Source: Eopsaltria australis
Lineage: Eukaryota; Chordata; Aves; Passeriformes; Petroicidae
Direction of reading: 5' to 3'
Assembly (NCBI GenBank): GCA_034509425.1
Contig: JAVTVJ010000049.1
Coordinates: 1,324,001 to 1,388,000 of the forward strand
Length of the DNA stretch: 64,000 nucleotides
Shown: piece by piece, positions 39,908 through 51,832 of the stretch
Layout of the letters: every line of letters starts with the position of its first letter
Position numbering within the stretch: the stretch's first letter is position 1
Notes under the pieces: generated by a model
Databases searched by the model: none
The model's input: the letters and a program-made list of their open reading frames with translations, nothing else
What the model was told of the DNA's origin: nothing
Program-made: the position numbers and the translations under genes

Positions 39908-41789
39908 TTGGAACACCACTATTTTTTCCCACACACAGAAAATAAAACAGTAGTTAAAACGGGTTCAATAATTAAAAATCTAAGCCTCTTTTAGTATCTT
40001 GTAGGATGCTGTGGTTTAGCAAATTTAACAAATGAAGTTTGACCAAACAGAGAAACAAAGAAGCTAAGTTTATGAAGATATAAGGACAGAAGATTGTAAT
40101 TTTTAGCCCTGAAAAGAAAAGTAGATTGTAGAGGCATTTTTAATGATGAAAATTCACTGTTTTCTGCTTTCATGAAGAAACATATTATTTAGTCTTGCTG
40201 ATTTCTTCAGAAACAAAATCTAAATAAATGGATACAGAAGATCCAATGCAAATTACCACCCCTAAGCTTTTAGCATTGCAAGCAGAATGAATATTCTAAC
40301 TGAAATTTCATGAACAGTCATACTAAATTATCAGAGTTCTGACCTAAAATAAGCATTTTTCAAAAAGGAAACATTTTTTAAGAACCTAAATGTACACACT
40401 ACTTCCTACTAATACACACACTTTACATTACATGCTAAATAATCATGCACAAGGCTGTGTATTTTAAGTAAGAATAAAATCTATATGCCTTCTGCTACAG
40501 AGACATTGAATGAGTCCCTGCTCTTTAATCCTCAGAAAAAACTCAGTTCATGTTTAAGGAAGAGTTGGGATGGTCCTGTGGGTAGAGGATAGAGGTAAGG
40601 GACATCCAGCCACCTGAAAAAAAAAAGAAAATCAGGGAGAAAGTTAGATCCAGTTGTACAATCTTAAAAGAAGTAGTAGAAAAGGTCTTTGCACTAAACA
40701 AGTTTAGTTAGGCCCTACCTGATGCACTTAAAGTGTGAAAGTGCATTGGGTCTTTTTTTAGTCTTTTTAAAGTTATAGTACATATGGATATTTCAATATT
40801 TACAAGATTTGTACTGTGGTAGTTGCTGGAGGTTCTCAACATCCCTAGCACTATTTCATTTTTTACTATGAAAAATAAGTGACTTAGTATATAAGATCAA
40901 TCAAATTAACTTTGAGTTTTCTCTTTTGTCTATAAATAAGCAAACAAACTTTCATAGGCATGCGGTCTCCAAAGATTTTTACAAACAACATTCCACACAA
41001 AAAATATAGGTAGAAATTACGTACATGATGAGTTCACTTCCTGAATATCCATTTTGGGAAAAAAGCATGAAAAGAGGGACTTTAGTCCAAATCTGAATGT
41101 CATGCCTCAGGTCTCTCAGTCTATATAATGGCATCAAAATTGCTTTGAGTTTTCAATTAGTTTCTTTAAAATACTGTTATTGTCTTTCTTTAATGTCTTC
41201 TCTCCTTTCTTCTATGCCTTTTTTTCTCCGATAATCATCAATTTCAACAACTGTTAGTCCCAGTCTTGTTCCCCTTCCAGTGGTGTCTATGAATTTAAGT
41301 TCTTTCTGAGCTTGTATCTTTGAGAGCTTCATCCCCTCCAGCATTTTGCCTTCTTATTCCTGTTTCTCAGTTTTTTCAATCTTACTCATGATACATGAGG
41401 ACAGATTTGATTACAGACATTCCTTTCTCTTCCTTTAAGAAACTGCTGCTTTTGTTATGGAGAATGCGAATTTGAAAAGTCTTTTCCTTTACTTTGTATA
41501 ACCACAGAAAGGATGGGGAAAAAACAATCTGAAGAAGTAGAACATTAAGCTGGATGCAGCTTAGAATATAAAATACTTATGGCTAGCAATGAGAAAGGTA
41601 GCAGAGGCAGTTAAATGTCTTTTGACTCTTATTTTATGGGTGACTGCAGACGTATGAGGGGCAGATGTTTTTCATTTTGCCTAAGGCAACACAAATCTGT
41701 GAGCTGACAATGAACTTGTGCACAAAAGAATAAAACAGTGATAAGCTCATACAAGATATCAACTCTAAGTATTTGGTGGTTTTTGGCAG
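39908..41789. other. Non-coding DNA, nothing recognised
   Basis: AT-rich sequence with one 60-codon minus-strand frame at 39991-40173 and no recognisable protein or element. An A run at 40617-40626 is the only low-complexity landmark. Confidence 0.5.
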
Positions 41790-41825
41790 TATTAGTTCCT
41801 TCCAGTGTTAGTTATTAGTTCCTTC
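41790..41825. repeat. Short direct repeat, 23-bp period
   Basis: TATTAGTTCCTTC occurs at 41790-41802 and again at 41813-41825, separated by CAGTGTTAGT. It is a minor tandem duplication of about 23 bp with no evident function. Confidence 0.8.
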
Positions 41826-44780
41826 TACAGGCCTGTGAAGGAGAGGGTTGCTGCTTACCACTCTCTTCAGGTAGACAGAAAAGCCCAGACTCGATGGTGA
41901 GGCACCTGCAGAGTTCCTTTGAGTAGCTGGTCTGTGACTCACCCAGGGCCTTGCAAAGGAGCAGTGGCAGAGGGGGGACTGTCAGCCAGGAGCTGTCTGG
42001 GCTCTACCCACCAGCAGCCCCCAGGTGACAAGCTCTTGAGAGACAGTTTTCCTGTCCTTCCTGTCTGTGGAAATTCAGTGTTAAAGAGCTGGTTTGAATT
42101 ACAGACATGCAGCACCTTCCAATAGTTATGTGAGCAGATGGGAATGCAGTTTATACTGAAAATCTGAGAATTTCATCTTATTGTTAAATATATTAAACAG
42201 CAGCTTCTCAGTTTCAGATTGTTTCTTTAAGCTACTTGGATGTCTGCCTCATGCATTCCTAATTGGAAGATTTCAGCAATATGATTATTCTCTCTGAAAT
42301 TAGGTTTGCTTATTGCTTATGTTTCTTGATTGCTACCAGTGCCTTTCTGCTTTTGTTTCCTGTTCTTTTTTAATCCTGTTCTTTTCCCTTTTCATGCCCT
42401 GCCTTTTCTGTATTCCTTTGTTTTTCATTTTTTCAGAAAAAAATTGGGAATTTAACAGTCCACAGATAAGATTATTAAAATGCCATTTAGTAAGATAGTA
42501 ATAGGAGATTAACATGTGGTAACAGGAAAGAAATGAATCTTTCTCATTGGTTCCATAAACAGGCAATTTCTGCTAAATTTGAGAATAATCTCTACCCAGC
42601 CTATATGTGATTTCTCTGTACATCCATTAGTTGTATGATGAATATGGGAGATTTCATTTATATCTTCAAAATCTTTCTCATTTAGCTTTTACAAGGACAT
42701 ACAGTCAAACAGTATCTGCTCCATTTTCTCAAGCTAAGCAAAAAGAAAAAAGAAAAAGCAGAAGCTTTCCAATAGAAAAAGTAAATCTTTAGCTCTGAAT
42801 CTTTCTTATGCCACATCTTGAGATCACTATAATGGACTACAGCTTTCCATTTATAGATTATTGTTGCCATTATCACATTCTCTAACACTGTCACAAATGC
42901 TTAACTTGCTATTACATCTGGATGCCCCCAGCAGTTTCACTGAATAAAATCCAATTGCAGAAGGAATGCTAGTGAACATGATAGAGAGATACAGCAAATT
43001 GAAATGGCATTTCAAAATTTTGCAAGATCCTTTCTACTCAGGCCAGTCCAATTACTCAGCTTGTTCTCATTACCTCCTTTGATATAAGTATTTGATAGTT
43101 TGCTGCTGTGAACATTATCACATATGGACCTGGCAGCAGTTTGCAGTTGCTATATGAAGAATTATTTCCAGAAGGAGGGAAAAAAGCAACCCTGTGTGCA
43201 CTTAAGTTGGACACCATAGGAGTTTGGTCCTAAGTCTCACTTTTGTAGTTTACTCTGTGAGCATGGAAAAGTAAATTTGACAAAATCATCAAACTAGTCA
43301 AGTTTCTTTTTCAAGGACAGGAGGCCATCATGGTTGTTACTCACTCTGAGTCAGCAATAATAGCAGTGAGACTTGGGATCAATCTAGAAAAGTATTTCCA
43401 ATAGTAGTTTCACTTGTTTATTGAGCAGACTATTTTTTTAATAGCAGGACATTAGAGATGGTTCAGCTTGCAAACAGTATGTGGGCCAGAGCTAGTGAAG
43501 TAAATGGGAACAGCTTTTAACTACATCAGAAACCTGCAACGTCAGCTGAACACGATGCAGAAATCTTTGGAACAACAGCACGATGTGCCTGCAGCTTCAT
43601 CTGTACCTATACTGTGGAACAGAGTGATTCTCTGGGGCCACATGACTTCTGTGTCTCTGGTGTTAACATAATGTTTCTTCTTATTGATTTCTACTCCCCT
43701 CCATCCCTTAGCACAGCTTCCTAATATCCTCCAAAGGATGCTAATATCTTTATTCAGTCATTCTCAACTTCCTTCATGCTTCATAACCATCTGCAGGATG
43801 TGGTAGAAAAGGTTGCAGAGCTGCTAGCCTATAGGATTCTGTCTGAATGTAGACTCAAAGGGATGCCAAAGCACCAAAAAAGCAAGAAAATAAGAGTCTT
43901 CTTGCCCCTCAAGAAATCAAGGTTTAGAAATTTCGCAGCCTGGAAGGAATTACATAAAATTAGCTTGGTAAAGTTTGTAGATGTGGTTCAGAAAGGAGAA
44001 AATAAAAGATGAAAAGAATTTTGAAATTGCTATTTCCTTTTATTGGATTTGATATATTAGCATGCAGAGTTTTATCAAAAAATAAACACATGACCAAATC
44101 CATTGTTAGAGGAACTGACTTCACAAGAAAGTTCTCCTTGAAAAAACTAGTCAGTTGCCAGTGGGAAACTTGACAGCATTGATAGTGATGAAAATTCATG
44201 GAAAGACAAAAAGAGGACAAACTCAAGGATAGAAGAGATATTCTACCCTGTTACTGGCTGACAGTGACTGTGCGTGTCCTTTCTTCTCCCTCTGTTTATC
44301 TGAATATATAAACCAGTTGTTTGGGGATTGCCTGCCTTTGAACACTTTTTTTTTCTCCCCATCAGAACCAAAATGGAAGAGACCTGATGAAACAGCTGGC
44401 CTTCTGCAAAGTATCATGGAGGTGTAAAGTTAGATGTAATTTATGTATTTAAAGGTTTAACAGAGTTAGGAAATGAGAATGTATAACCATCAGATATTTT
44501 GCTTATATAACCTCAGATTTACTTTTTCAGCAAAGTTTAAGGTAGGAAAGAGGCTGAGAAAATTCAACTCAATCCTATGAACAAGTGGAGAGAATTTACT
44601 CTGCTCAAGGGCAGGAAAGTTTGTGAAGCCACACTGATGAGACACCAGTGCCTGGCATGCTGAACTAAAGTTGTAGCCTTTGGCCTGAAAGTTTGTCTGT
44701 CTTTAGCCATCTGCATATGTTTCAACGCACAAAACTCAGTTCATTTAAACTTAGTATTGTCCACCTCTGAAAAGAACACC
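41826..44780. other. Non-coding DNA, one exon-like frame
   Basis: The segment 41840-42060 is somewhat GC-richer, with an unrecognised 68-codon frame. At 43776-44012 a 78-codon plus-strand frame is rich in Lys and Arg. It is preceded by a pyrimidine-rich tract ending CATCTGCAG at 43797, a plausible splice acceptor, and ends at a stop beside an AATAAA. This could be a terminal exon of an unknown transcript or chance. No family was recognised. Confidence 0.4.
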
Positions 44781-44977
44781 TCTGCTGGGTTTGCATGGCC
44801 TGGTTTTTGGTAGAAGGGGGGCTATAGAGAAGCTGAGAAGCTGCTGAAGCTTCAGTGAGAAGCTGCCAGAAGCTCCCCTCATGGCCAGCAGAACCAATCC
44901 CTGGTGACTCCAGGACAGATTTGCTGCTGGTCAAGGATGGGCCACTTAGAAATGGCAGTTACAAGTCTGTGATAACA

Positions 44978-44984
44978 TATTTAA
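44978..44984 (+). promoter_or_regulatory. TATA-like element of the LTR promoter
   Basis: TATTTAA within ACATATTTAAGAAGG, about 200 bp into the LTR and about 200 bp before its polyadenylation signal, is the expected place for the U3 promoter. Activity today is unknown. Confidence 0.5.
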
Positions 44985-45179
44985 GAAGGCAAAAACAGGT
45001 GTGACTGCAGCCAGGGTGAGAATATGGGAAAGGAACAACTCTGCAGACACCAAGCTCAGTGAGGAAAGATGACAAGGCAGTGTTCCAGGTTCTGGAGCTG
45101 AGAAGGAAGGAGAAAGTGGGGGGAAGGTGTTTTTAAGGTCTTGTTTTACTTCTCATTATCATTCTCTGATTCTGTTAGT

Positions 45180-45185
45180 AATAAA
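45180..45185 (+). terminator. LTR polyadenylation signal
   Basis: AATAAA at 45180-45185, followed by ATT-rich sequence and then TTTGGTATTTGGTGGGTGG, a GT-rich downstream element. This fits the end of the R region of the LTR. Confidence 0.6.
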
Positions 45186-45327
45186 TTCAATTATTATCTC
45201 CAATTTGAGTTTTGTCCATGACAAATTTGGTATTTGGTGGGTGGCCTATCCCCTGTCCAGCTGAGAACAAGAGTGATAGAGTAGGTTTGGTGGGTGTCGG
45301 GCATCCAGCCAGGGTCAGCCCACTACA

Positions 45328-45503
45328 ATACCACTGTCCAAGGAGTTTAATATATGTAATAGTTATCAGAATACAGAATTTAACACATTAAATAGAAAGC
45401 AAAGCTTGACAAAGCAAGGAAAAATTAGTGGGTGAGAGATACAGGCAATGCTGAAATTCTTTCCAGTTTGCAGAGAAAACATCAGAGAGGAACATGGGCC
45501 CAG
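45328..45503. other. Non-coding DNA after the LTR
   Basis: The first five bases (ATACC) are the right copy of the target-site duplication. The rest is AT-rich and unremarkable. Confidence 0.6.
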
Positions 45504-45557
45504 AAAAAAACAAAACAAAACAAAAAAAACCAACAAAAGCAACCAAACAAAACCAAC
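45504..45557. repeat. A-rich (CAAAA)n-like low-complexity tract
   Basis: A runs separated by single or paired C, preceded by GGGCCCAG. It could be a simple repeat or a decayed retroposon tail. It lies about 180 bp right of the solo LTR, but nothing links the two. Confidence 0.85.
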
Positions 45558-48500
45558 TGTTTCTCTTTCCATGTATAAATTATTTGTCAAGCTTCAAAGT
45601 TTATCAGCACAAAAAAATAGAAATAATCTTTATGATAAAATCAGATGGGGAGAGGAAGAAATACATCTCTTGATGTATTAATGTCTGAAGTGCAAGCTCT
45701 AGATTAAACATTTACAATCACTGACATTTATTCCCTTAGTATCTTCAGTCTTTTAAAGATGTTACTATCTTCCTTTCTCATCCTTCTTCTACCCTTGTCT
45801 CTGCCAGAGCTTACCTCCACAGGAGTGATGCTGAATAGCTTTTATCTCCTCACTAACACCTCTCAAATTCAATTGCTTAGCTTTACATTGCAGAAAGGGC
45901 AAGCTCCAAGAGTGCTGCAAGACTGCATACTTCAGCAGCCAAGAAACTCCCCTTTGGAAAGAGTAACACTGAATAAAAAGTTAAATGGGTGGGTGTGTTT
46001 GAGAAGTTACACTACTTTAGATTCATTAGAATATGTCTTCAGGTGACCTATTTTCTCGTTTTCCAGCTACACATGACTAATAACAGGCCTTGTTCTACCC
46101 ACAGTCAAGTCTTTAGCAAAATTTTCACAAAACCTAGTAGAAGCAAAATTATGCTATTACTTCATTTAAGGAAAAGTCTGTATAAAACTAATACTTCCTT
46201 TCATATTTGAGCTGCTCTTTAGCACCTACATCTTTTAGTGAATTTATCCTTTAAAAAATGCAATGTAATTTGGTCATATGTTAAAAGATAATTCCTTTGA
46301 AAGGTTATTGACATTAGGTTTTGTGCACAACCACGAAGGAAACACTAAATGACATGTTACTCTCCTGCTACACCATCACTGCCACTCCTATTATGGGAAA
46401 TTGCATGGCAGTCTGAGCTCTGAAGGCTTTGGTTACCTCTATTTACATGTTCGTATTGTCAGATTGTGGTTTGCCACCTCACTTAATATTTGCAAAAGTA
46501 ATTATATATTTTCAGGGTTGATTTTTTTCTTATATATTGCAGGCTGAATTTGCTCATGGCACCATTTTGAGAAAGGACATTCAAATAGGAGATTCATGGA
46601 TGTAATTTTTATTTCATGTTTTCTTTCTTCAGCATTATAAGGTGCCTGAACCTATTTTGTCTTAAATATGAACAAAAGAGCTTTCTGTACCAGAAATTAT
46701 ACTGTGCTAAAGCTTTTTTCCATGCTCACTTTTGATAATTAAACATAGAATTTTAGGTAGATCTCTCTCCTTTGTAACTGTGCTTTACATACTGCAGTGC
46801 TGCCTCAAGGCACATAAATTAATGCAGAATGAGTTAGCACAGACAGGAGAATTAGTATATGATAAATTACACTGGGGTTTTTTTTTGAGGTAACATAGCA
46901 ATAATGCTTCAGATACTCAAGCCAACAGGGATGCTACCCATGACACAGCCTTCTGATATATCTGTTTAGTTTCTTCAGATTAGATTTCCAGCCTTTGGGA
47001 AATAAATAAATGTTGTTAAAAGGACTTAAAAATACAAATAGTTTTTGTTTTCTCAATGCTGTCTCAGTCATTTTTTGAAACAAATGAAAGAAATTTAATA
47101 AAGTAAGCTTGATACAAGTTTAAGTAGGATATACCTGGGAGTTCTTAAATGGTTATGGGTTTTAAACAATGGAGGTACCTCGTTTACCAAATATAAAACT
47201 GAATATAATAAGTTAGTCAAGAGCTGGGCTAAGAAAGCACAATGGAGATATCTCTAGGTTTTGTCAGGTTTGTGTTCTCTTGCAATATTTATAATGGTTC
47301 CAGTGGAAGTAGAGCAAGGCAAATGCTCTGCTCCTGAGAGTTCCACTTGGACATAACCTTAGTTAGAATGGATGTTGGATATCTCATTGTCTTCCACATT
47401 TCCACATTAGGATGTACGAATACACATGAATTGAAATTGATTCGTATTGCTTCCAGAAAGAATGGAAGCACAGCTACAACATATATAGGCTTCTGTCTGT
47501 CTATTATCTAACTCAATGAGGTAATTTAAGTATATCAACTCTCTAAAATTGTCCTGACCGGATTAGTTCTTTTGGAAGAAAAAAATCAAAGTTAGAATGA
47601 AAAATAGTTCTCTCATAACCAGAACATTAGTGTTAAAAATCAGAAACTCTGGTCACTGAATCACATATGTAATTTATCCTAGCCAGAATGTAAATGAAAC
47701 ACATTAGAACAAATATTGCAGCTTAAGTTCCTTTGCTGTGTTTATTTCACACACCCTTGTGCCTGTAACTTTGGACTGGTAAAGTGTTTCTGAAAGAATA
47801 AAGTGCTCGTGCTAATAATAAAAAAAGTGGTGTTCAGCTCCAGATATTCATTAATTTCTATTAGTTTAAAAAAGTGAGAGACCTTTTTCTGCTGTGTTTT
47901 TCAAATATGTTTCCGAATTTTTCTCAAAGATTTTTTTTGGCATTTTCTCACCAAATTTCAAATACACGTGTACACTAATGACATCTGTTTACCATGAGAA
48001 TAGATTTATTAAATTTCCAAATGTCCAAAATAACTGGAATGAGTAAATATCCTAATCTAATGTTTCATATCTTTTATTGAAGCTGGATTTCTTGAAAATT
48101 ATCTTCAGGAATCAGCTAACACTGAGGTTTTTCTTCGAAATCACTAGCAAAGCATTCCAGCAAAGTAGAATTCAGATATTCGAATGAAGGTAAATAAGAA
48201 AGAGCTGTGGCTGTCAAAGTCTGTGGGGACAGTCTCAAATGTCTTAAATAGAAGCCTACATGCTGTCCTGTTAGTTAGACTTCTTCCAGCCATAGAAAAT
48301 AGCATTTATTTAAAGTATTTTTTTTCATTTAAAACCCACTTCTAATGGACTGCATTTCATCTTTTCACTAATCTCTATGAATGCAATGTATTAGTCATGT
48401 ATATTTTTGTTTTGTTTTTAAAGCTAGGCTTAATTCATTCTCATCTCCTTGGAAAAAAAAAAAAAGAGCTGTACAGTGTATACTGAGTTTTCTACTTTAA

Positions 48501-50404
48501 ATATTCTGGAGGGTATGAGCACGCTCTCTTTCTCAGAGTGCCTGTATAGTGTTAATCATAGTTAATTCACTTAACAGTAACATGAATAGTCAAGGGTATT
48601 TTCTTCTTCAAAAATTCTACCATAGTCCCATTATTAATTAATGCAGTATTATGTGGTAATAGCTGTCACTTACTTGACTGTACATCATATCACCTACCCT
48701 GGATTAGAATAATATAGTAATCTGTAATGAGAGTCATATCTGACAGAAAGAAAATGTGCTTGGCTTTGGTTTTTTCATATTCAGAGTATTCTAAAGAATC
48801 CTCTGCCAAAATATGATCTTCAAAATAATTTGGAGAGTTTTACCTCCTTTATTCCACAACAAGATTTATCTGTTAGTTGTAATTTCTGTGGATTTTTGCG
48901 ATTTCAGCCTCCCTTCCTGTTCGAACCTCAGGCAACTAACATCACTTGCAGTAGTCTTCAGCTGCATCTCCTTCAATCATGGGCACTGGTCACTAGCTGC
49001 ACTGCCAGCAGTTCAGTAACCAAACTAGAGAAAGTCTTAAAACAAAGAGCTTCTAGGTAACTCAGCAGAGAACAACCACAGCTGTAATTACAGCTAGAGA
49101 GAGATCACAAAAGGGTAAGGTGGCCTCCTGCAGCCATTGACACATTTTAAATTATAAATAGATGCTATGCTATTCCTTTGAATTTTTCATGGCAAAACTA
49201 ATATTCCATCCATCTTGCAAGCAATATTTTTTCCCCAGTGGAGAGGGTGGTCTCCTAAAGAATTCAGTTTCCTCCAAAATGAAAGCCCCATTCCACCACT
49301 CAGACTGGACAGAGCAGTCAAAAATACACAGATGCAGAACAATTGCTGGCACTATTTTAAAGATAATAATAAAACTTAAGATACAAGAAAAAACCCAAAC
49401 ATCCACATGCAATCAAAGTCTGACTGTGTTTGGCCTCTTTTTCCCTATTCTAAGCCAATTAGCATCTCTTTTGAGATAAAAGGAACACTGGGAATGGGAT
49501 AGCAGGAACATTGGCAGATCCTATGCTAGAATCCTGGCGTTGATCTGCAGACAGCAGCTGGAGGAGGAAACCTGCCTGACATCTTTTTCTCCTTCCCTGA
49601 ATCCCCAGACAAACCTTCTGGGAGACAGACTGTGGCCTGGGGCTGTGAGGAGCAGGAGCAAGCTGTCCTCTTCCTGAGAGCGGAAAAGGTGAACTACTCA
49701 GCTCGTTGTGGGGGAAATAGCAAAATCTTGCTCTTTCCATTCACTTTGATGACTTCTTTTGTCTACCAACATTTGAATTTTAAAAGGAAGTTTTCTAATT
49801 TGTACCTAAGCTCTGCAGTGTGCATTACATGCAATGCTTGTTAGATTGTGTTGGGATTCTTGATACTTTTGATACTTTATGCAACTGAGAAGTCCCGCTG
49901 ACCCTTTGAAGGAAGCTACATGAACTAACAGATTTGGCAAGGATAAAGGGCAAAGAGGCTCAGCAGATGTCATAAGGACAGAGATGTATATGTTTTCAAA
50001 ATTCATTTCCACATAAATATGATCTAACGGATGCAAGAGCAGACTCTAATATACAGCTCTGCTCTCAATATAGCTGCCTCTGCCAGTGCACTAAAACGAG
50101 TCCTGCTGTGCATTGTGAATTATGTCAGTTCATGTTGGTGAAAAGTTTTATACTCTACAACCTTGGCAAAACCAACACAATTAAGCCTGAATGAGCTGCT
50201 GTACCATTCCCTATCGTATATCAATAGAGGTGTTTAATCTACTTAGGCATGTCAGTGCCAAATACACTAAGGTAATTGCATTGTGGACCTAACAAAAGGG
50301 CATCATTTCACTTGCAGCATTTTTGTGACAAGTGAAAATGTGCAACATGGAGAGAAGCCAAGAGTTTCTAATAGTCAGGACTGAGTTTGCTGAGCTGCAT
50401 TTAT
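45558..50404. other. Non-coding DNA with a weak exon-like segment
   Basis: Frames of 60-105 codons occur (longest plus, 49162-49479); none is recognised. At about 49607-49688 a tract ending AATCCCCAG is followed by an 81-bp stretch open in one frame and then AAAAG/GTGAAC, a good donor. It is exon-like but has no homology I can name. TACACGTGTA, a 10-bp palindrome with an E-box, lies at 47963-47972. The stretch 50080-50340 is balanced and non-repetitive and may be a conserved element. Confidence 0.4.
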
Positions 50405-50426
50405 GGGGGGGGGGGGGAGGGGGGGG
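50405..50426. repeat. Poly-G run (13 G, A, 8 G)
   Basis: Twenty-one G in 22 bases on the plus strand, flanked by AT-rich DNA. It has the runs needed to form a G-quadruplex. Exact length is unreliable, as homopolymers of this kind are frequent sequencing-error sites. Confidence 0.9.
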
Positions 50427-51788
50427 CATGGAAATCTGCAGTTGTAAACATTATTATTTTGTGTGACAAATGCATACTTTTAAATGCAGTTGGCCTTCCT
50501 GAGGTTTTCATTGTGTTGACTACATGAATAGGAAGAAAAGCCAGCAGAGACAATAAGGGCCTCCTAATGGGCAGAATTTAAAAGTCAAAAACGATTTTCA
50601 GTTTTTCTCAAACAAGTTTGAACTAAGTCCCTTGGAGGGCCTGAGGACAAGCCACTGTACTGGTCACCAGAATTTATCAGTGACATAGGAGAGATCTACC
50701 CTGCTACATAGTACAAGGCATTGCCTCCTCTGTTCCTGACTGAAGGTGACATGCTAAGGAATGGGATGGGGGGCACTCCAGAGACCCCATTAACCACTTA
50801 CTAGACCCCAGAAATCTGCTGCATTGGCAGACCCCTGACTGCCTCAGTAAAGCAGGCAATGTGCCAATCTGAAATTGTGCTGTCTCTGCACCAAGATCTG
50901 CTTCTGCATAAGTACTAGCAGGAGTTGTATCCATGAAACTAGAGAACAAATATAGAATTGGCTTTCAAAACTGAGATTCAACAGCCAAGAAACTGATACT
51001 ATTATTTATTGGGAGCAGAACCCCCAGGACTAATCTCTTTAAGTTTCCGCCAGGGAATTTAATGCCACATGCAAAAAAGAGTAATGTTTTGACTTTGCTG
51101 ATTCTAGCCAGAACTAGTTGCCACTACAGTGAAATAGATCATTCTCTCAGTTGTGTGAAACCTGCCAAAGCTCAAAGTGCGATACAGAATTAATGATCTG
51201 ACCACTTCAAGGTCCAGCAGAGGCATTTCTGTATTCCAGAGAGCCTTTTAAATTGTCAGATTTTACACAAGGAAAGTCACATTCATGAAGAGTTGGTTGG
51301 TCTCTCCAACTTATCCCAAGTCTCTCACTGCCATATTAAGGCAATATGAATCAGTGTTTCATATTTGTAACATATCAGGTAGGTTTGATTTGACAGGTTG
51401 TAAGATAAACCTCTGCTACAATTACATACTCCTTTCAGCAGTAGTCAAATGGTAAATCAGAATGCACAACTCTAAATTGTTTCTTTTGTGTTCTAATGTG
51501 TTCTATTGAATTTGCTACTAAGAACTTTTCCAAGGGTCCATTGACAATGACATTCTCTGTTAGTTCCCAGAGACTGAACAATTTTTTAATATCTGGTAAT
51601 AAAAACTATTTTTTGCCCCTTCCCTTTTACATCTCAGGTGGAAATAAAGGATCAAGTACTTCTCAGAGTATTGACCATGTCTATCTTAGGCAGCTATGGA
51701 ATTCAGATCCCTGGGGGGAAATGTTTTAGTTGAGCTAAATATCTAGAAATTACCACATATTGTACACAAACCACTAGCAGGCTTTTCC
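50427..51788. other. Non-coding DNA, nothing recognised
   Basis: Moderately balanced composition with frames up to 81 codons (minus, 50704-50949), none recognised. Confidence 0.5.
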
Positions 51789-51832
51789 CATACTGCATCA
51801 CCTTTTTTCACATACTGCATCATACTCTTTCA
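51789..51832. repeat. Imperfect 22-bp tandem duplication
   Basis: CATACTGCATCA at 51789-51800 recurs at 51811-51822, each followed by a pyrimidine-rich half ending TTTCA. Two 22-bp copies with a few substitutions. Probably slippage; no function suggested. Confidence 0.8.

Larger units (their letters stand above)
44781..45327 (+). mobile_element. Solo LTR of an endogenous retrovirus (ERVL-like)
   Basis: The 547-bp segment begins TCTGCTGGGTTTGCATGGCC and ends GGGTCAGCCCACTACA. It contains, in order, the promoter-region motif GATAACATATTTAAGAAGG, a polyadenylation signal, and near the end GGCATCCAGCCAGGGTCA. I recall these landmarks from a songbird ERVL-type (class III) LTR family. The flanks ACACC (44776-44780) and ATACC (45328-45332) form a 5-bp target-site duplication with one transition, as expected for this class. 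The terminal TG appears mutated to TC. No gag, pol or env sequence and no second LTR is present, so it is a solo LTR left by recombination. It is shorter than copies I remember, lacking a GC-rich internal repeat block. Class assignment is from memory. Confidence 0.85.

Noticed and set aside
46741..46790. ACATAGAATTTTAGGTAGATCTC, reminiscent of an inverted CR1 end
   Set aside because: Only the first few bases match; the following conserved CR1 blocks are absent.
48919..48930. GTTCGAACC resembling a tRNA T-arm
   Set aside because: No acceptor stem, D-arm or anticodon arm can be folded around it.
51285..51325. GAGTTGGTTGGTCTCTCCAAC, similar to part of the CR1 3' region
   Set aside because: The GATGATC core and terminal ATTCTATG repeats are missing, so the likeness is probably coincidental.
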